DNA of 64,000 nt from Thermus neutrinimicus (GTDB taxonomy: Bacteria > Deinococcota > Deinococci > Deinococcales > Thermaceae), in NCBI RefSeq assembly GCF_022760955.1, contig NZ_JAKTNU010000001.1, positions 129,507 to 193,506 on the forward strand. Reading direction: 5' to 3'. A program made the translations under genes and the position numbers. Numbering within the stretch: position 1 is the first letter of the stretch; each line of letters starts with the position of its first letter. Shown here piece by piece: positions 32,413-40,590 of the stretch. The notes beneath the pieces are model-generated. The model saw only the letters and a program-made list of their open reading frames with translations, had not been told where the DNA came from and ran no database searches.

Positions 32413-33132
32413 TTATCCCTTCCCTCGGATGGGGGCCATAGGGAAGGCGGCTAACCTTTTCGCCCTTTCTTCGAGGGGTTCCCTTTGCAAAGCAGCCGTC
32501 AGGGCCTCGGCCAGGGCCGCTGCCTCCTCGTCGGGCACTTCCAGGAGGTACTCCCGCAAAAGCCCCAGGAGCACCATCCCGTCCTGGAAGGAGCCCAGCT
32601 CCTCCTGGAGCTTCTTTTCCTCCCGGGTGGATAGCCCTAGGAACTCCTTGGCGTAGCGGAGGCGCCTAAGGGCCCGCCGGTAAGCGTGGAGGGCCTCAGG
32701 GCTAGGGTTTTCCCGCAGGTCCCTAAACCGCTTCTGGAGGCGCTTGGCCAGGCGGGATAACCCCCTGGTGGCGGTCCTTTCCCCCAAGGGGGGGAGTGCG
32801 GCCAGGGCCCGAAGCAAGGCCTCGGTCCAAGGGGAGGCCAGGAGGTCCGGCAGGCGGGCGCGGGCTTTCTTTAGCTCCCTTTCCAGGAAGTCCCGGAAGC
32901 CCTCGGGTAAGGTTTCCTTGGCCAGGGCCACCTCCAGGTCCCGCACCCGACCCGTGCCCCTTAGGAGGCGCTTTAGGTCGTCCTGGAGTACCCTAAAGCC
33001 CAGCAGGTCCAGGTATGCCCTGAGCCTCCGGGCGGCCACCCGCACCTGGTGCACCCCCTCGGGGTCCTCCCCGGAAAGGGCCAGGGGGATGTGGGTCCTA
33101 AGGTGTTCCGTCCAGGCTCGGGCGTCCCTCAC
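32413..33132 (-). CDS. CHAD-domain protein
   Basis: 239 residues, nearly all helical and rich in Arg, with the histidine/arginine helices of CHAD domains (GVHQVRVAARRLRAYLDLLG, EALHAYRRALRRLRYAKEFL). CHAD proteins bind polyphosphate. GTG 33132 overlaps the SixA-like gene stop (GTGA), so the two are co-translated; a CHAD-phosphohistidine phosphatase pairing suggests phosphate or polyphosphate signalling. A longer upstream frame is antisense shadow. Confidence 0.85.
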   Translation of the reverse strand: MRDARAWTEHLRTHIPLALSGEDPEGVHQVRVAARRLRAYLDLLGFRVLQDDLKRLLRGTGRVRDLEVALAKETLPEGFRDFLERELKKARARLPDLLASPWTEALLRALAALPPLGERTATRGLSRLAKRLQKRFRDLRENPSPEALHAYRRALRRLRYAKEFLGLSTREEKKLQEELGSFQDGMVLLGLLREYLLEVPDEEAAALAEALTAALQREPLEERAKRLAAFPMAPIRGKG

Positions 33133-33659
33133 AGGCGGAAGACCTTGGGCGGCAAGAGGGCCTTGAGGGCCATCCCTCCGGGCACGGGGCGGCCCTCCAG
33201 CCAGGCCACCCCTCCCTTCTTCAGGACAAAGCGGGTTCCCAGGGTCGCTTGGGCCGAGGCTCCGGCGAAGTCTCCGAAAAGAAGCCAGGCCAAAAGGGCG
33301 GAGAGGTAGGGCTCGTGTCCCACCAGGGCTACCCGCCCCTCCTGGGGTAGTTCCTCCAGAAGGGCCACGGAGGGCGGGGCGGCCAGGTGGGGGGTTATCC
33401 GCACCTCCCCTTCCAGAAGGTCGGTGAGGAGCTCGGCGGTTTCCAAGGCCCGCCTCTTGGGGCTGGTGAGGATCAGGTCCAGCTCCACCCCCAGCCCCCA
33501 AAGGCCCCGCACCACCTTGCGGAACCGCCGCACCCCCTTGGGGGTCAGGGGGCGAAGGTCGTCGGCGGTTTCCTCATCTGGGTGCGGGGTTCCTTCAGGG
33601 GAAGCTTCCACCGCCTCGGCCGGTAGGGCGCGGGCATGGCGTACCAGGAAGAGTTCCAT
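33129..33659 (-). CDS. SixA-like histidine phosphatase
   Basis: 176 residues. The catalytic LVRHARA (the RHG-type loop, His 8) opens the protein, LTSPKRRALETAELL gives the second Arg, and ALVGHEPYLSALLAWLL carries the second catalytic His. The small size and the VGHEP motif are SixA-like, meaning a phosphohistidine phosphatase. ATG 33659 is six bases after CATAAT (33666-33671, minus). It is operonic with the CHAD gene. Confidence 0.88.
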   Translation of the reverse strand: MELFLVRHARALPAEAVEASPEGTPHPDEETADDLRPLTPKGVRRFRKVVRGLWGLGVELDLILTSPKRRALETAELLTDLLEGEVRITPHLAAPPSVALLEELPQEGRVALVGHEPYLSALLAWLLFGDFAGASAQATLGTRFVLKKGGVAWLEGRPVPGGMALKALLPPKVFRL

Positions 33660-33773
33660 GGGAACATTATGCCCCTCCTCCTGGCGGGGGGCCAAGGCTC
33701 AGGGTTTTAGAGGGGCCCCATTTTGTCGGGACGGATGCGGGGCACGGCTTAGGTCCTGCCATAATGGGGTTGC

Positions 33774-34058
33774 ATGAAGGCCATGACCTTCTGGGTCAAG
33801 CCGCAAAGCTCCATCGAGGCCTTGCCTGAGGCCAGGGAGCTGGTGCAGGACCTCCTGGAGCTCTTTTACGAGTACTTCCCTGAGTATGAAGGTTGCCTGG
33901 GGTTTTCCCAGTCCCCGAGAAGGCCCCGCTACCTCTTTCTCTACATGGAAGGTCCTTGTGGGGGGCTTCTGCCCCTAGCGGCCCTTTTCCTTAAAGACCT
34001 TTTGGAAACCGCCTTTCCCGGGGCCGAGGTGAGGGTATACGGGAAGCCTTGGCCCTAG
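33774..34058 (+). CDS. Small hypothetical protein
   Basis: 94 residues, not recognised. An N-terminal strand and amphipathic helix (EARELVQDLLELFYEYFPEY) are followed by strands (RYLFLYMEGPCGGLLPLA) and a second helix; it looks like a compact soluble alpha/beta protein. ATG 33774 is 8 bases after CATAAT (33760-33765). It overlaps the convergent adenosyltransferase by four bases. The frame has strong G/C third positions. Confidence 0.65.
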   Translation: MKAMTFWVKPQSSIEALPEARELVQDLLELFYEYFPEYEGCLGFSQSPRRPRYLFLYMEGPCGGLLPLAALFLKDLLETAFPGAEVRVYGKPWP

Positions 34059-34618
34059 CGCCTCTTCTTCACCAGCCACCCCTCCTCCCGCACTCCCTCC
34101 CGGGCGTTTACCACCCGGGCCAGGACGAAGAGGAGGTCGGAAAGGCGGTTGAGGTAGCGGATGGCCTCCGGGTTCACCGGTTCCTCCCGGCTTAGGGCCA
34201 CCACCTTGCGCTCGGCCCGGCGCACCACGGTGCGGGCCAGGTGCAAAGCCGCCGCTGCCGGGTGCCCCCCGGGGAGGATGAAGCCCTGGAAAGGAGGGCT
34301 TTCCTCCATGTAGCGGTCGATGGCCCCTTCCAGCGCCTCCACATCCTGGGCGTCCATGCGGGCGATGTTCTTCTCGTAGGGGCTGCCCATGCGGGTGGCT
34401 AGGTCGGCCCCCAGGTCAAAGAGGGCGTTTTGGATACGCTCCAGGAGGTCGTGTAGGTCCAGGTGTTCCGGAGGAAGCAGGCTTCGGGCCAGGCCCAAGG
34501 CGGAGTTGGCCTCGTCCACGGTGCCGTAGGCCTCCACCCGGGGATGGGCCTTTACCACCCGCTCGGCCCCGTAAAGGCCGGTTTCCCCGGCATCCCCCGT
34601 CTTGGTGTAGATCTTCAT
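34055..34618 (-). CDS. Cob(I)alamin adenosyltransferase, PduO type
   Basis: Transfers the adenosyl group of ATP to cob(I)alamin to make coenzyme B12. It has 187 residues, a five-helix bundle; KIYTKTGDAGETGLYGAERV is the ATP-binding N-terminus, and RTVVRRAERKVVAL plus YLNRLSDLLFVLARVVN are the family signature helices. ATG 34618 is six bases after TACAAT (34625-34630, minus). The much longer open frame upstream runs through a tRNA gene and is false. Confidence 0.93.
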   Translation of the reverse strand: MKIYTKTGDAGETGLYGAERVVKAHPRVEAYGTVDEANSALGLARSLLPPEHLDLHDLLERIQNALFDLGADLATRMGSPYEKNIARMDAQDVEALEGAIDRYMEESPPFQGFILPGGHPAAAALHLARTVVRRAERKVVALSREEPVNPEAIRYLNRLSDLLFVLARVVNAREGVREEGWLVKKRR

Positions 34619-34641
34619 GCCCCCATTGTAGGGCCTGTCGG

Positions 34642-34670
34642 AAAAAACTCTCCCCGGGTTTCCCCGGGGA
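34642..34670 (-). terminator. Intrinsic terminator after tRNA-Arg
   Basis: On the minus strand TCCCCGGG and CCCGGGGA pair around a GAAA loop (34651-34670), then GAG and six T (34642-34647). Confidence 0.88.
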
Positions 34671-34673
34671 TTT

Positions 34674-34750
34674 TGGCGGGCCCGAGAGGATTCGAACCCC
34701 TGACCTGCTGATCCGTAGTCAGCCGCTCTATCCAACTGAGCTACGGGCCC
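34674..34750 (-). tRNA. tRNA-Arg(ACG)
   Basis: A complete cloverleaf reads on the minus strand: acceptor stem GGGCCCG/CGGGCCC, D-arm with AGTTGGATA, anticodon stem GCTGA/TCAGC with loop CTACGGA (anticodon ACG), and T-arm AGGGG-TTCGAAT-CCTCT. The discriminator is G and the CCA end is encoded (34674-34676). A34 would be deaminated to inosine, reading CGU, CGC and CGA. It has its own promoter and terminator. Confidence 0.97.
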
Positions 34751-34762
34751 AAGCCGACCCTC

Positions 34763-34792
34763 AAGGTAGCATGGGAAAGCCCTCCTTGTCAA
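34763..34792 (-). promoter_or_regulatory. Promoter of tRNA-Arg
   Basis: Perfect TTGACA (34787-34792) and TACCTT (34763-34768) with an 18-bp spacer on the minus strand, 12 bp before the tRNA. Confidence 0.75.
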
Positions 34793-34810
34793 TAATGGGG
34801 TTGGTGCGGG

Positions 34811-35014
34811 ATAAGCGTCTGGAAGCCCAACTTCTCCTTCTTCGTTCGGGAGCCCAGGACCCTCGAGGACCTCCACACCGCCCTCCATGCCCTACGCCCT
34901 GGCCTTCGCAAGGCCACCCTCTTCGCCCTTTTGGTGCGGCTTAGGCGGGAGGGGAGGGTGGCCTTTTGCCAGGGGCGTTTCTCAGCGAGGGAGGGAAAGG
35001 ACGCGAACATTTAA
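34811..35014 (+). CDS. Small hypothetical protein without a standard start codon
   Basis: A frame that reads SVWKPNFSFFVREPRTLED and continues as a helical, Arg-rich stretch of about 65 residues with almost every third base G or C, so it behaves like real coding sequence. It is open from 34796, after a TAA at 34793, but has no ATG, GTG or TTG before residue 40. The first plausible codon is ATA at 34811. Either an AUA start, a mutated ATG, or an upstream frameshift (the frame from GTG 34804 reads VRDKRLEA) would explain it. It overlaps the convergent protease gene by 33 bp. Function unknown. Confidence 0.45.
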   Translation: MSVWKPNFSFFVREPRTLEDLHTALHALRPGLRKATLFALLVRLRREGRVAFCQGRFSAREGKDANI

Positions 35015-37207
35015 CCCATCGGTAAGCTGGATCTCCCACTGCCCCCCTGGAGGGAGGTCCCTAAGGGCAAACCGCACCTCCCCTGCCCGGTGCCAAAGGC
35101 CCAAGGCGGTGCGGGTGCCGTCCTTGGCTATGTGGACGAGGGAGAAATAGGGGTAGCCCTGGACCCTGGCCACCAGGAACTCCCCTTCTTCCCTCAGCTC
35201 CACCTGGGGTTCGGCCAGGGGAAGCAGGGGACCCACCGCTTCTTTGAGGAGCTGGGATCCCAGGTAAAGCCCCACCCGCCCGTAAGGCCCCAGGGGCAAC
35301 CGGGCCTGGAAGTGGAGGATGCCCTCAGAGTCCCTCAGGACGAACACCGGGGCCTCCAGGGTTTCCCCGGTGGGCTTTGTCCCCCGCAGGCGGTAAGGGG
35401 AGGCTTCCCCCTCCGGGGAGGTTGCTATCCGAAGGGGTGGGTTGAACAGCACCTCCCCTTGGGCCATGCGCCCGGAGAAGAGGAGGCCCTCCTCCGGAAG
35501 GGACTGGGGTTTTGGCGGAGAGGCTTCCAGGAAACCTTGAGCCCCTCCGTAGGTGTAGTCGGAAATCCATTGGGGGCCGCAGTAGCTCATGAGGTCATAG
35601 AGTTGGCCCGGGTCCTTTAGGGAACCGTCGGCTAGGTCGTAGCCCCAGGTGCCAATCTTGCCGTCCGTATAGGGATAGTTGGGGTCGCCGGACACCCCAC
35701 AAGGGGCGTGTTCCCGGCCAAAGTTATGCCCCAGCTCGTGGGCCATTACCCTAGGAGCACTCTGGGGGTAGTCCCAGCCCACGGCCACGGGATGCCTCAG
35801 GTAGCCGATCCCGGCGATGCCCGAGGTGTAGGAAACCTTGACGAAGCCATAGTAGTAGCGCCCGCTTCCATCAGCCTGGCGCAGGATGCGCAGTTCGTCT
35901 AGGAGCTGGGACCAGGCATTTGCATCACTAGGACTCAGGGTTCCGGAGAAGGTATAGGGCGCGCGGGTGGTGGAGGAGACCTCCTTGAGGGGCCAGATGC
36001 GCCAAAGGGTCTGGCCGAAGCTGGGCACCTGGGCTTGTTGCCCTTGATGGATTACGGGCACCGCGGTCAGGTAAAGCACCGTGCCCGCACCCACGTTGGG
36101 GGTAAGGGTTAAGAGGTTGTCGCCCTCGTCGCTCTCAGTCACCTGGTCTTGGGGATCGGCCCGGAGTTCCACTCGTAGGCTCGAGGCCACCCAGCTTTCC
36201 GGTAGGGTGGCGGTGCAGGTGGTGGCGAGGCTTCCGGGGTCGGTGGCGGTGGGGATGGGGTTCGGGCAGGTAAAGGCCAGGTTGCCTTGGAAGGTGCTCC
36301 CCAGGTACACCGCTCCCGCCAGGGGGTTGCTTAAGGACATGGGGGAAGGGCTTGCCAGGAGGTGGACCCGAAGCAAGGCGGGCTTACCCGATACCAGGCG
36401 CAGGTTCTCCTTGAGCACGGTCTGCCCCCACTCGGCCTTAGCGATGCGCAGATTGACTTGGGAGGCTGCCGTGACCGTCAGGCTCAGGTTCGCCGTCTTG
36501 CTGAGGTTCCCCGCGGTGGCCTTCACCCTGAGGGGGTAGGTCCCCGTGGCCACGCTGCTATCCACGCTCAAGGTGAGGGCCTGGGTCACCGGGCCATTCC
36601 CCGTCACGCTCAGGCCGTTGGGGGAGAGGGTGATGCCACTTGGGGCTGGGCTCCCGTCCTGCCCTTCCAGGGTGAGGTTTACCTGCCCGGTGAAGCCGTT
36701 TTGGGGGGTGAGGGTGAGGGTCGTGGTCCCGCTACCTCCTTGCTGCACCGTGAGGCTGGTGGGGTTCAGGGAAATGGTGAAGTCCGGAGCGGGGGGCGGT
36801 GGCGCCTGCACGGTGAGGCTCAGGTTCGCCGTCTTGGTGAGGCTACCCGAGGTGGCCTTTACCCGGAGGGCGTAGGTGCCAGGCTGGACGCTTTGGGCCA
36901 CTGCCACTGTTAGGGCCTGGGTCACGGGGCTAGTACCCGTCACGCTCAGGCTGGTAGGACTCAGAGTGATGCCGCTTGGGGCATTGCCGTTTTGGTTCTC
37001 CAGGGTCAGGGCCACCGTCCCCGTAAATCCGTTCTTGGGGGTGAGGGTGAGGGTAGTGGTTTGGCTTTGCCCTTGGGCAACGGAAAGGGAGGAGGGCTTT
37101 AGTTCAAGCTGGAGGTCGCCAGTGGGGCGGTTGGGAAATAGGCTGTTGCAAGCCCCCAGGAGGAGTACCCAGACCAAGGCAAGGGACACCCGTGGGCCCA
37201 TCCCCAT
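34982..37207 (-). CDS. Secreted lipoprotein metalloprotease (metzincin-like) with two tandem beta repeats
   Basis: 741 residues. A signal peptide with lipobox LGAC (Cys 20) indicates membrane anchoring outside the cytoplasm. Residues 31-133 and 142-245 are two homologous Ig-like repeats rich in Thr and Ser, joined by a poly-Pro linker. Residues 251-375 form another beta domain (CARDB-like). The protease domain has HELGHNFGREH (490-500; zinc ligands and catalytic Glu 491) and a Met-turn LMSYCG (Met 540). A C-terminal beta domain ends the protein. ATG 37207 or ATG 37201 may start it. It probably degrades external protein; the substrate is unknown. Confidence 0.88.
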   Translation of the reverse strand: MGMGPRVSLALVWVLLLGACNSLFPNRPTGDLQLELKPSSLSVAQGQSQTTTLTLTPKNGFTGTVALTLENQNGNAPSGITLSPTSLSVTGTSPVTQALTVAVAQSVQPGTYALRVKATSGSLTKTANLSLTVQAPPPPAPDFTISLNPTSLTVQQGGSGTTTLTLTPQNGFTGQVNLTLEGQDGSPAPSGITLSPNGLSVTGNGPVTQALTLSVDSSVATGTYPLRVKATAGNLSKTANLSLTVTAASQVNLRIAKAEWGQTVLKENLRLVSGKPALLRVHLLASPSPMSLSNPLAGAVYLGSTFQGNLAFTCPNPIPTATDPGSLATTCTATLPESWVASSLRVELRADPQDQVTESDEGDNLLTLTPNVGAGTVLYLTAVPVIHQGQQAQVPSFGQTLWRIWPLKEVSSTTRAPYTFSGTLSPSDANAWSQLLDELRILRQADGSGRYYYGFVKVSYTSGIAGIGYLRHPVAVGWDYPQSAPRVMAHELGHNFGREHAPCGVSGDPNYPYTDGKIGTWGYDLADGSLKDPGQLYDLMSYCGPQWISDYTYGGAQGFLEASPPKPQSLPEEGLLFSGRMAQGEVLFNPPLRIATSPEGEASPYRLRGTKPTGETLEAPVFVLRDSEGILHFQARLPLGPYGRVGLYLGSQLLKEAVGPLLPLAEPQVELREEGEFLVARVQGYPYFSLVHIAKDGTRTALGLWHRAGEVRFALRDLPPGGQWEIQLTDGLNVRVLSLPR
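36467..37117 (-). repeat. Tandem intragenic repeat encoding two Ig-like modules
   Basis: Two roughly 310-bp coding repeats share peptides such as TTLTLTP, NGFTG, SGITLSP, LSVTG and PVTQALT in the same order and spacing, with many identical bases. This is a recent duplication of a single module. Confidence 0.85.
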
Positions 37208-37260
37208 AACCCTAGCCGATGCATGGGCCCGGAGGATGAGAGATGCTATCCTGACCCTTA

Positions 37261-38364
37261 ATGCGGCCGGGACTCGAGGCCAAGCGGCTGGTCATCAAGG
37301 TGGGAAGCGCAGTCCTGGCGGGGCCTGGGGGGCTAGAGGGGTGGGTGATGGGGGAGATCGCCCGCCAGGTCCTGGCCCTGCGCCAGGAGGGGCGGGAGGT
37401 GGTCCTGGTCTCCTCGGGGGCGGTGGCGGCGGGGATGGCGGCCTTGGGCCTGCCCCGCCCCCAGGACATGCCCACCAAACAGGCCCTAGCCGCCATCGGC
37501 CAGCCCCTCCTCATGGCAGCGTGGCGGGAGGCCTTTGCCCCCACCCCGGTGGCCCAGGTGCTCCTTACCGCTGAGGATTTGGCTAGCCGCGAGCGCTACC
37601 TGAACGCCAAGGCCACCCTTTTCGCCCTTCTCCGCCTGGGGGTGGTCCCCGTCATCAACGAAAACGACACCGTGGCCTTCCAGGAGATCCGCTTCGGGGA
37701 CAACGACCAGCTTTCCGCCCGGGTGGCGGCCTTGGTGGAAGCGGGGCTTTTGCTTCTCCTTTCCGATGTGGACGCCCTCTATGAGGACGACCCCAAGAGG
37801 AATCCCCGCGCCCGCCCCATCCCAGAGGTGGAGCGGGTGGAGGCGGTGCTGGCCCATGCCGGGGAGGGGAATCCCTTGGGAAGCGGGGGGATGCGCTCCA
37901 AGCTCCTTGCGGCCCGCATCGCGGGAAGGGTGGGGATACCCACCCTCCTCCTCCCGGGAAGAAGGCCCGGGGTGGTCCTCGAGGCCCTGGCAGGGGCTTC
38001 CTTGGGCACGTACTTCCACGCCAGAAGGCGCTACCGGGGCCAGCGGGCCTGGTTGTACGGCCTCCTTAAACCCAGGGGGGAGCTGGTGCTGGACGCGGGG
38101 GCGGTTCGGGCCCTAAAGGAGAGGGGAGCGAGCCTGTTGCCCGCCGGCATCAAGGGGGTGCGGGGGCGGTTTGGCCGGGGGGAGGCGGTGCGTCTCCTAA
38201 GCGAGGGGGGGGAGGAGGTGGGGATGGGCCTGGCCAACTACGCCGCCGAGGAGATAGAGCGCATCAAGGGACATAGGAGCACCGAGATCGAGGCCCTTTT
38301 GGGCTACCGCTACACCGAGGAGGTGGTCCATCGGGACCACCTGGTCTTGAAGGAGGAAGGATGA
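37261..38364 (+). CDS. proB: Glutamate 5-kinase
   Basis: First step of proline synthesis, feedback-inhibited by proline. It has 367 residues: an amino-acid kinase domain (LVIKVGSAVLAG, VVLVSSGAVAAGM, INENDTVA, LLLLSDVDALY) and a C-terminal PUA domain (about 270-350). ATG 37261 is 8 bases after TATCCT (37247-37252). The four-base ATGA overlap with proA couples the two. Confidence 0.96.
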   Translation: MRPGLEAKRLVIKVGSAVLAGPGGLEGWVMGEIARQVLALRQEGREVVLVSSGAVAAGMAALGLPRPQDMPTKQALAAIGQPLLMAAWREAFAPTPVAQVLLTAEDLASRERYLNAKATLFALLRLGVVPVINENDTVAFQEIRFGDNDQLSARVAALVEAGLLLLLSDVDALYEDDPKRNPRARPIPEVERVEAVLAHAGEGNPLGSGGMRSKLLAARIAGRVGIPTLLLPGRRPGVVLEALAGASLGTYFHARRRYRGQRAWLYGLLKPRGELVLDAGAVRALKERGASLLPAGIKGVRGRFGRGEAVRLLSEGGEEVGMGLANYAAEEIERIKGHRSTEIEALLGYRYTEEVVHRDHLVLKEEG

Positions 38365-39629
38365 GGGGGTTGGGTGCTTCCCAAAAGGGGCTGGAGGAAA
38401 CCCTGAGGAGGCTGGCGGAGGAGGCCCGGGCCCGGCTTCCGGAGATCGCCAAGGGAAACCGGGACGGGGCCCTTCTCGCCATGGCTCAGCTTCTGGAAGA
38501 GGCCTGGCCGGAGGTGCTAAGGGCTAACCGGGAGGACCTGGAGGAGGCCGCAAGGGCGGGCCTATCCCAGGCCAAGCTGGACCGGTTGGCCCTCAGGGAC
38601 AAGGACCTGAAAAGCCTCACGGAGGGCCTACGTCAGATCGCCGCCCTCCCCGATCCCTTGGGGAGGATTGAGGGGCTTAGCAAGAGGCCAAACGGCCTCA
38701 GGGTGGGAAGGATGCGCATCCCCTTGGGCCTCATCGGTTTCATCTACGAGGCCCGGCCAGGGGCCACGGTGGAGGCGGTTTCCGTAGCCCTGAAGGCGGG
38801 AAACGCCATGCTCCTACGGGGGGGGAAGGAGGCCTTCCGCTCCAACCAGGCTTTGGTTTCCCTATGGCATAGGGCCTTGAGGGAGGCTGGGCTTCCCGTG
38901 GAGGCGGTGAGCCTGGTGCCCACCACCCAGCGGGAGGCCATCCTGGCCCTGTGCCGCCTGGAGCTGTTGGACCTCCTCATCCCCCGGGGCGGGGAGGAGC
39001 TCATCCGCCTGGTGCAAAGGGAGGCCCGGGTGCCGGTTTTGGCCCACGCCAAGGGGGTGAACCACCTCTACGTGGACCGGAAGGCAGACCTTTCCATGGC
39101 CCTCCGCCTGGCCCTAAACGGCAAGACCCAGCGGCCTGCGGTGTGCAACGCCCTCGAGGCCGTCCTGGTCCACGAGGGAGTGGCAGAAACCTTCCTCCCC
39201 ATGCTGGAAAGGGCCATGCGGGAAAAGGGGGTGGAGCTTCGGGCCTGCCCTAAGGCCCTTCCCCTCCTCAAGGAGGCGGTGCCCGCCCGGGAGGAGGAGT
39301 GGGACGAGGAGTACCTGGACCTGATCCTCAGGGTGAAGGTGGTCTCTGGCCTGGAGGAAGCCCTGGAGCACATCGCCCGCCACGGTTCCCGCCACACGGA
39401 GGCCATCTGCACCGAGGACCCCCATGCCGCCTGGCGGTTTTTGGAGGAGGTGGACGCCAGCCTGGTCCTATGGAATGCCTCCACCCGTTTCAACGATGGC
39501 TTCCAGCTGGGCCTGGGGGCGGAGATCGGCATCAGCACCTCCAAGCTCCACGCCTTTGGCCCCATGGGGCCCATGGAGCTCACCACCACCAAGTGGGTGG
39601 CCCTGGGGGAGGGGCAGGAACGGGAGTAG
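38361..39629 (+). CDS. proA: Glutamate-5-semialdehyde dehydrogenase
   Basis: Reduces glutamyl-5-phosphate with NADPH in proline synthesis. It has 422 residues. The IGFIYEARPGATVEA segment and the GGKEAFRSNQAL loop bind cofactor, and the active-site cysteine is in QRPAVCNALEAVLVH. SSLVLWNASTRFNDGFQLG-type C-terminal residues are present as ASLVLWNASTRFNDG. It overlaps proB; no proC is nearby. Confidence 0.96.
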   Translation: MRGLGASQKGLEETLRRLAEEARARLPEIAKGNRDGALLAMAQLLEEAWPEVLRANREDLEEAARAGLSQAKLDRLALRDKDLKSLTEGLRQIAALPDPLGRIEGLSKRPNGLRVGRMRIPLGLIGFIYEARPGATVEAVSVALKAGNAMLLRGGKEAFRSNQALVSLWHRALREAGLPVEAVSLVPTTQREAILALCRLELLDLLIPRGGEELIRLVQREARVPVLAHAKGVNHLYVDRKADLSMALRLALNGKTQRPAVCNALEAVLVHEGVAETFLPMLERAMREKGVELRACPKALPLLKEAVPAREEEWDEEYLDLILRVKVVSGLEEALEHIARHGSRHTEAICTEDPHAAWRFLEEVDASLVLWNASTRFNDGFQLGLGAEIGISTSKLHAFGPMGPMELTTTKWVALGEGQERE

Positions 39630-39685
39630 GCCCCTGGGCCTAGGGGAGGAACCCTGCCCAGGAGGCGGGTGGGGAGGAAGAGACC

Positions 39686-40468
39686 GTGTTGCAGAAGATT
39701 TTCCGCCTGTACACCCAGGCCCACGTGCCCTTCTTCGCGGCCGCTTTGGCCTACTACGCCCTCCTTTCCCTCATGCCCCTTCTCTTTCTCCTGGTGGGGG
39801 TCTTCGGGCTTTTCCTCTCGGGGAGCGAGGCCCTAAGGGAGGGTTTTTTGGGGGGCGTAAGGGCCTTGGCCGAGGGCCTTTTCCCGGCCCGCCCTGAGCT
39901 GGCCCAGGACCTCTTGCGCTTCCTCACCCGGGGAGCCTTTCCCCTCACCCTGGCGAGCACCTTCTTCCTTCTTTGGTCCGGAAGCAACTTCTTCGCCGCC
40001 CTGAGCTACGCCCTGGGGCTTATCTTTGGCCGCCCCCCGGGCTTTCGCCACCGCCTTTTGGGCCTCCTCATGCCGGTCCTTCTGGGCCTTGCCCTCATTC
40101 TCCTCGCCCTTTTGGGTCTGGCCCTGGGGTTCCTTCTCCGCTTCCTCCCCCCGGAGTGGCGGGGGGCCTTGGGGCCCCTGGAGGCCTTTTTGCCCCTCCT
40201 CCTGGCCTTCTCCCTCTTCCTCCTCACCTACGCCTTTTTTCACGGCCTCAAGGGGTTTCGCCCCCTGGTGCCCTTGAGCGTGGGAGCGGGGGTGGCCTCC
40301 CTCCTCTTTGAGGGGGTGCGGCTTGGACTCCCCAGGCTTCTTCCCCGCTCCCAGTACGAGCTCCTCTACGGGCCCTTGGCGGGGTTTGTCCTGGCCCTCC
40401 TTGGCCTTTACCTGGTGCTTTGGGTCTTCCTGTTGGGAGCGGTGGTGGCGAAGGCGGTGGCGGATTAG
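39686..40468 (+). CDS. YihY/BrkB-type inner membrane protein
   Basis: 260 residues with six to seven hydrophobic segments. FFAAALAYYALLSLMPLLFLL is the family N-terminal signature, and SQYELLYGPLAGFVLALLGLYLVL the C-terminal one. Once annotated as ribonuclease BN by mistake; its real role is unknown. GTG 39686 follows GGGGAGGAAG. A 56-bp gap separates it from proA. A probable terminator overlaps its stop. Confidence 0.88.
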   Translation: MLQKIFRLYTQAHVPFFAAALAYYALLSLMPLLFLLVGVFGLFLSGSEALREGFLGGVRALAEGLFPARPELAQDLLRFLTRGAFPLTLASTFFLLWSGSNFFAALSYALGLIFGRPPGFRHRLLGLLMPVLLGLALILLALLGLALGFLLRFLPPEWRGALGPLEAFLPLLLAFSLFLLTYAFFHGLKGFRPLVPLSVGAGVASLLFEGVRLGLPRLLPRSQYELLYGPLAGFVLALLGLYLVLWVFLLGAVVAKAVAD

Positions 40469-40490
40469 GGCCCCCACGCCACGCTTTTTT
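40457..40490 (+). terminator. Probable terminator after the YihY gene
   Basis: GTGGCG (40457-40462) can pair with CGCCAC (40477-40482) around a 14-base loop, followed by GC and six T (40485-40490). The stem is short. Confidence 0.45.
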
Positions 40491-40514
40491 GCCGGGTTGC
40501 AGTATCATGTTCCC

Positions 40515-40541
40515 ATGAGCCCGGCCAGGCTAGTCCCCTAA
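40515..40541 (+). CDS. Putative leuS leader peptide (MSPARLVP)
   Basis: Eight codons, ATG at 40515 to TAA at 40539-40541. The Leu codon is CTA at 40530-40532, an uncommon Leu codon in this GC-rich window. The ATG is six bases after the -10 element, so translation would be leaderless. A ribosome halted at CTA would cover segment 1 of the attenuator but leave segment 2a free; one at the stop codon would cover 2a. Confidence 0.6.
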   Translation: MSPARLVP

Positions 40542-40562
40542 GGCGGGAAGGGGCCTGGCCGT

Positions 40563-40590
40563 CCCTTCCCCTTGGGGGAAGGGTTTTTTT
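40563..40590 (+). terminator. Attenuator terminator upstream of leuS
   Basis: Nine-base stem CCCTTCCCC (40563-40571) with GGGGAAGGG (40575-40583), then seven T (40584-40590), only 13 bases before the leuS ATG. Its position inside the leader, rather than after a gene, marks it as regulatory. Confidence 0.85.

Larger units (their letters stand above)
40503..40590 (+). promoter_or_regulatory. leuS leader: candidate leader-peptide transcription attenuator
   Basis: A -10 element TATCAT (40503-40508) sits six bases before an eight-codon reading frame. Segment 1 GGCCAGGC (40523-40530) can pair with segment 2b GCCTGGCC (40553-40560). Segment 2a GGGAAGGG (40545-40552) can pair with segment 3 CCCTTCCC (40563-40570). 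Segment 3 CCCTTCCCC can instead pair with segment 4 GGGGAAGGG (40575-40583) followed by seven T. The leader frame has one Leu codon (CTA) at segment 1 and its stop codon next to segment 2a. This is the trp-type logic: stalling for leucyl-tRNA favours 2a:3 and read-through into leuS. Confidence 0.75.

Noticed and set aside
34055-34888. Extended adenosyltransferase frame of 277 residues
   Set aside because: The extra N-terminus reads through a complete tRNA-Arg gene and its terminator.
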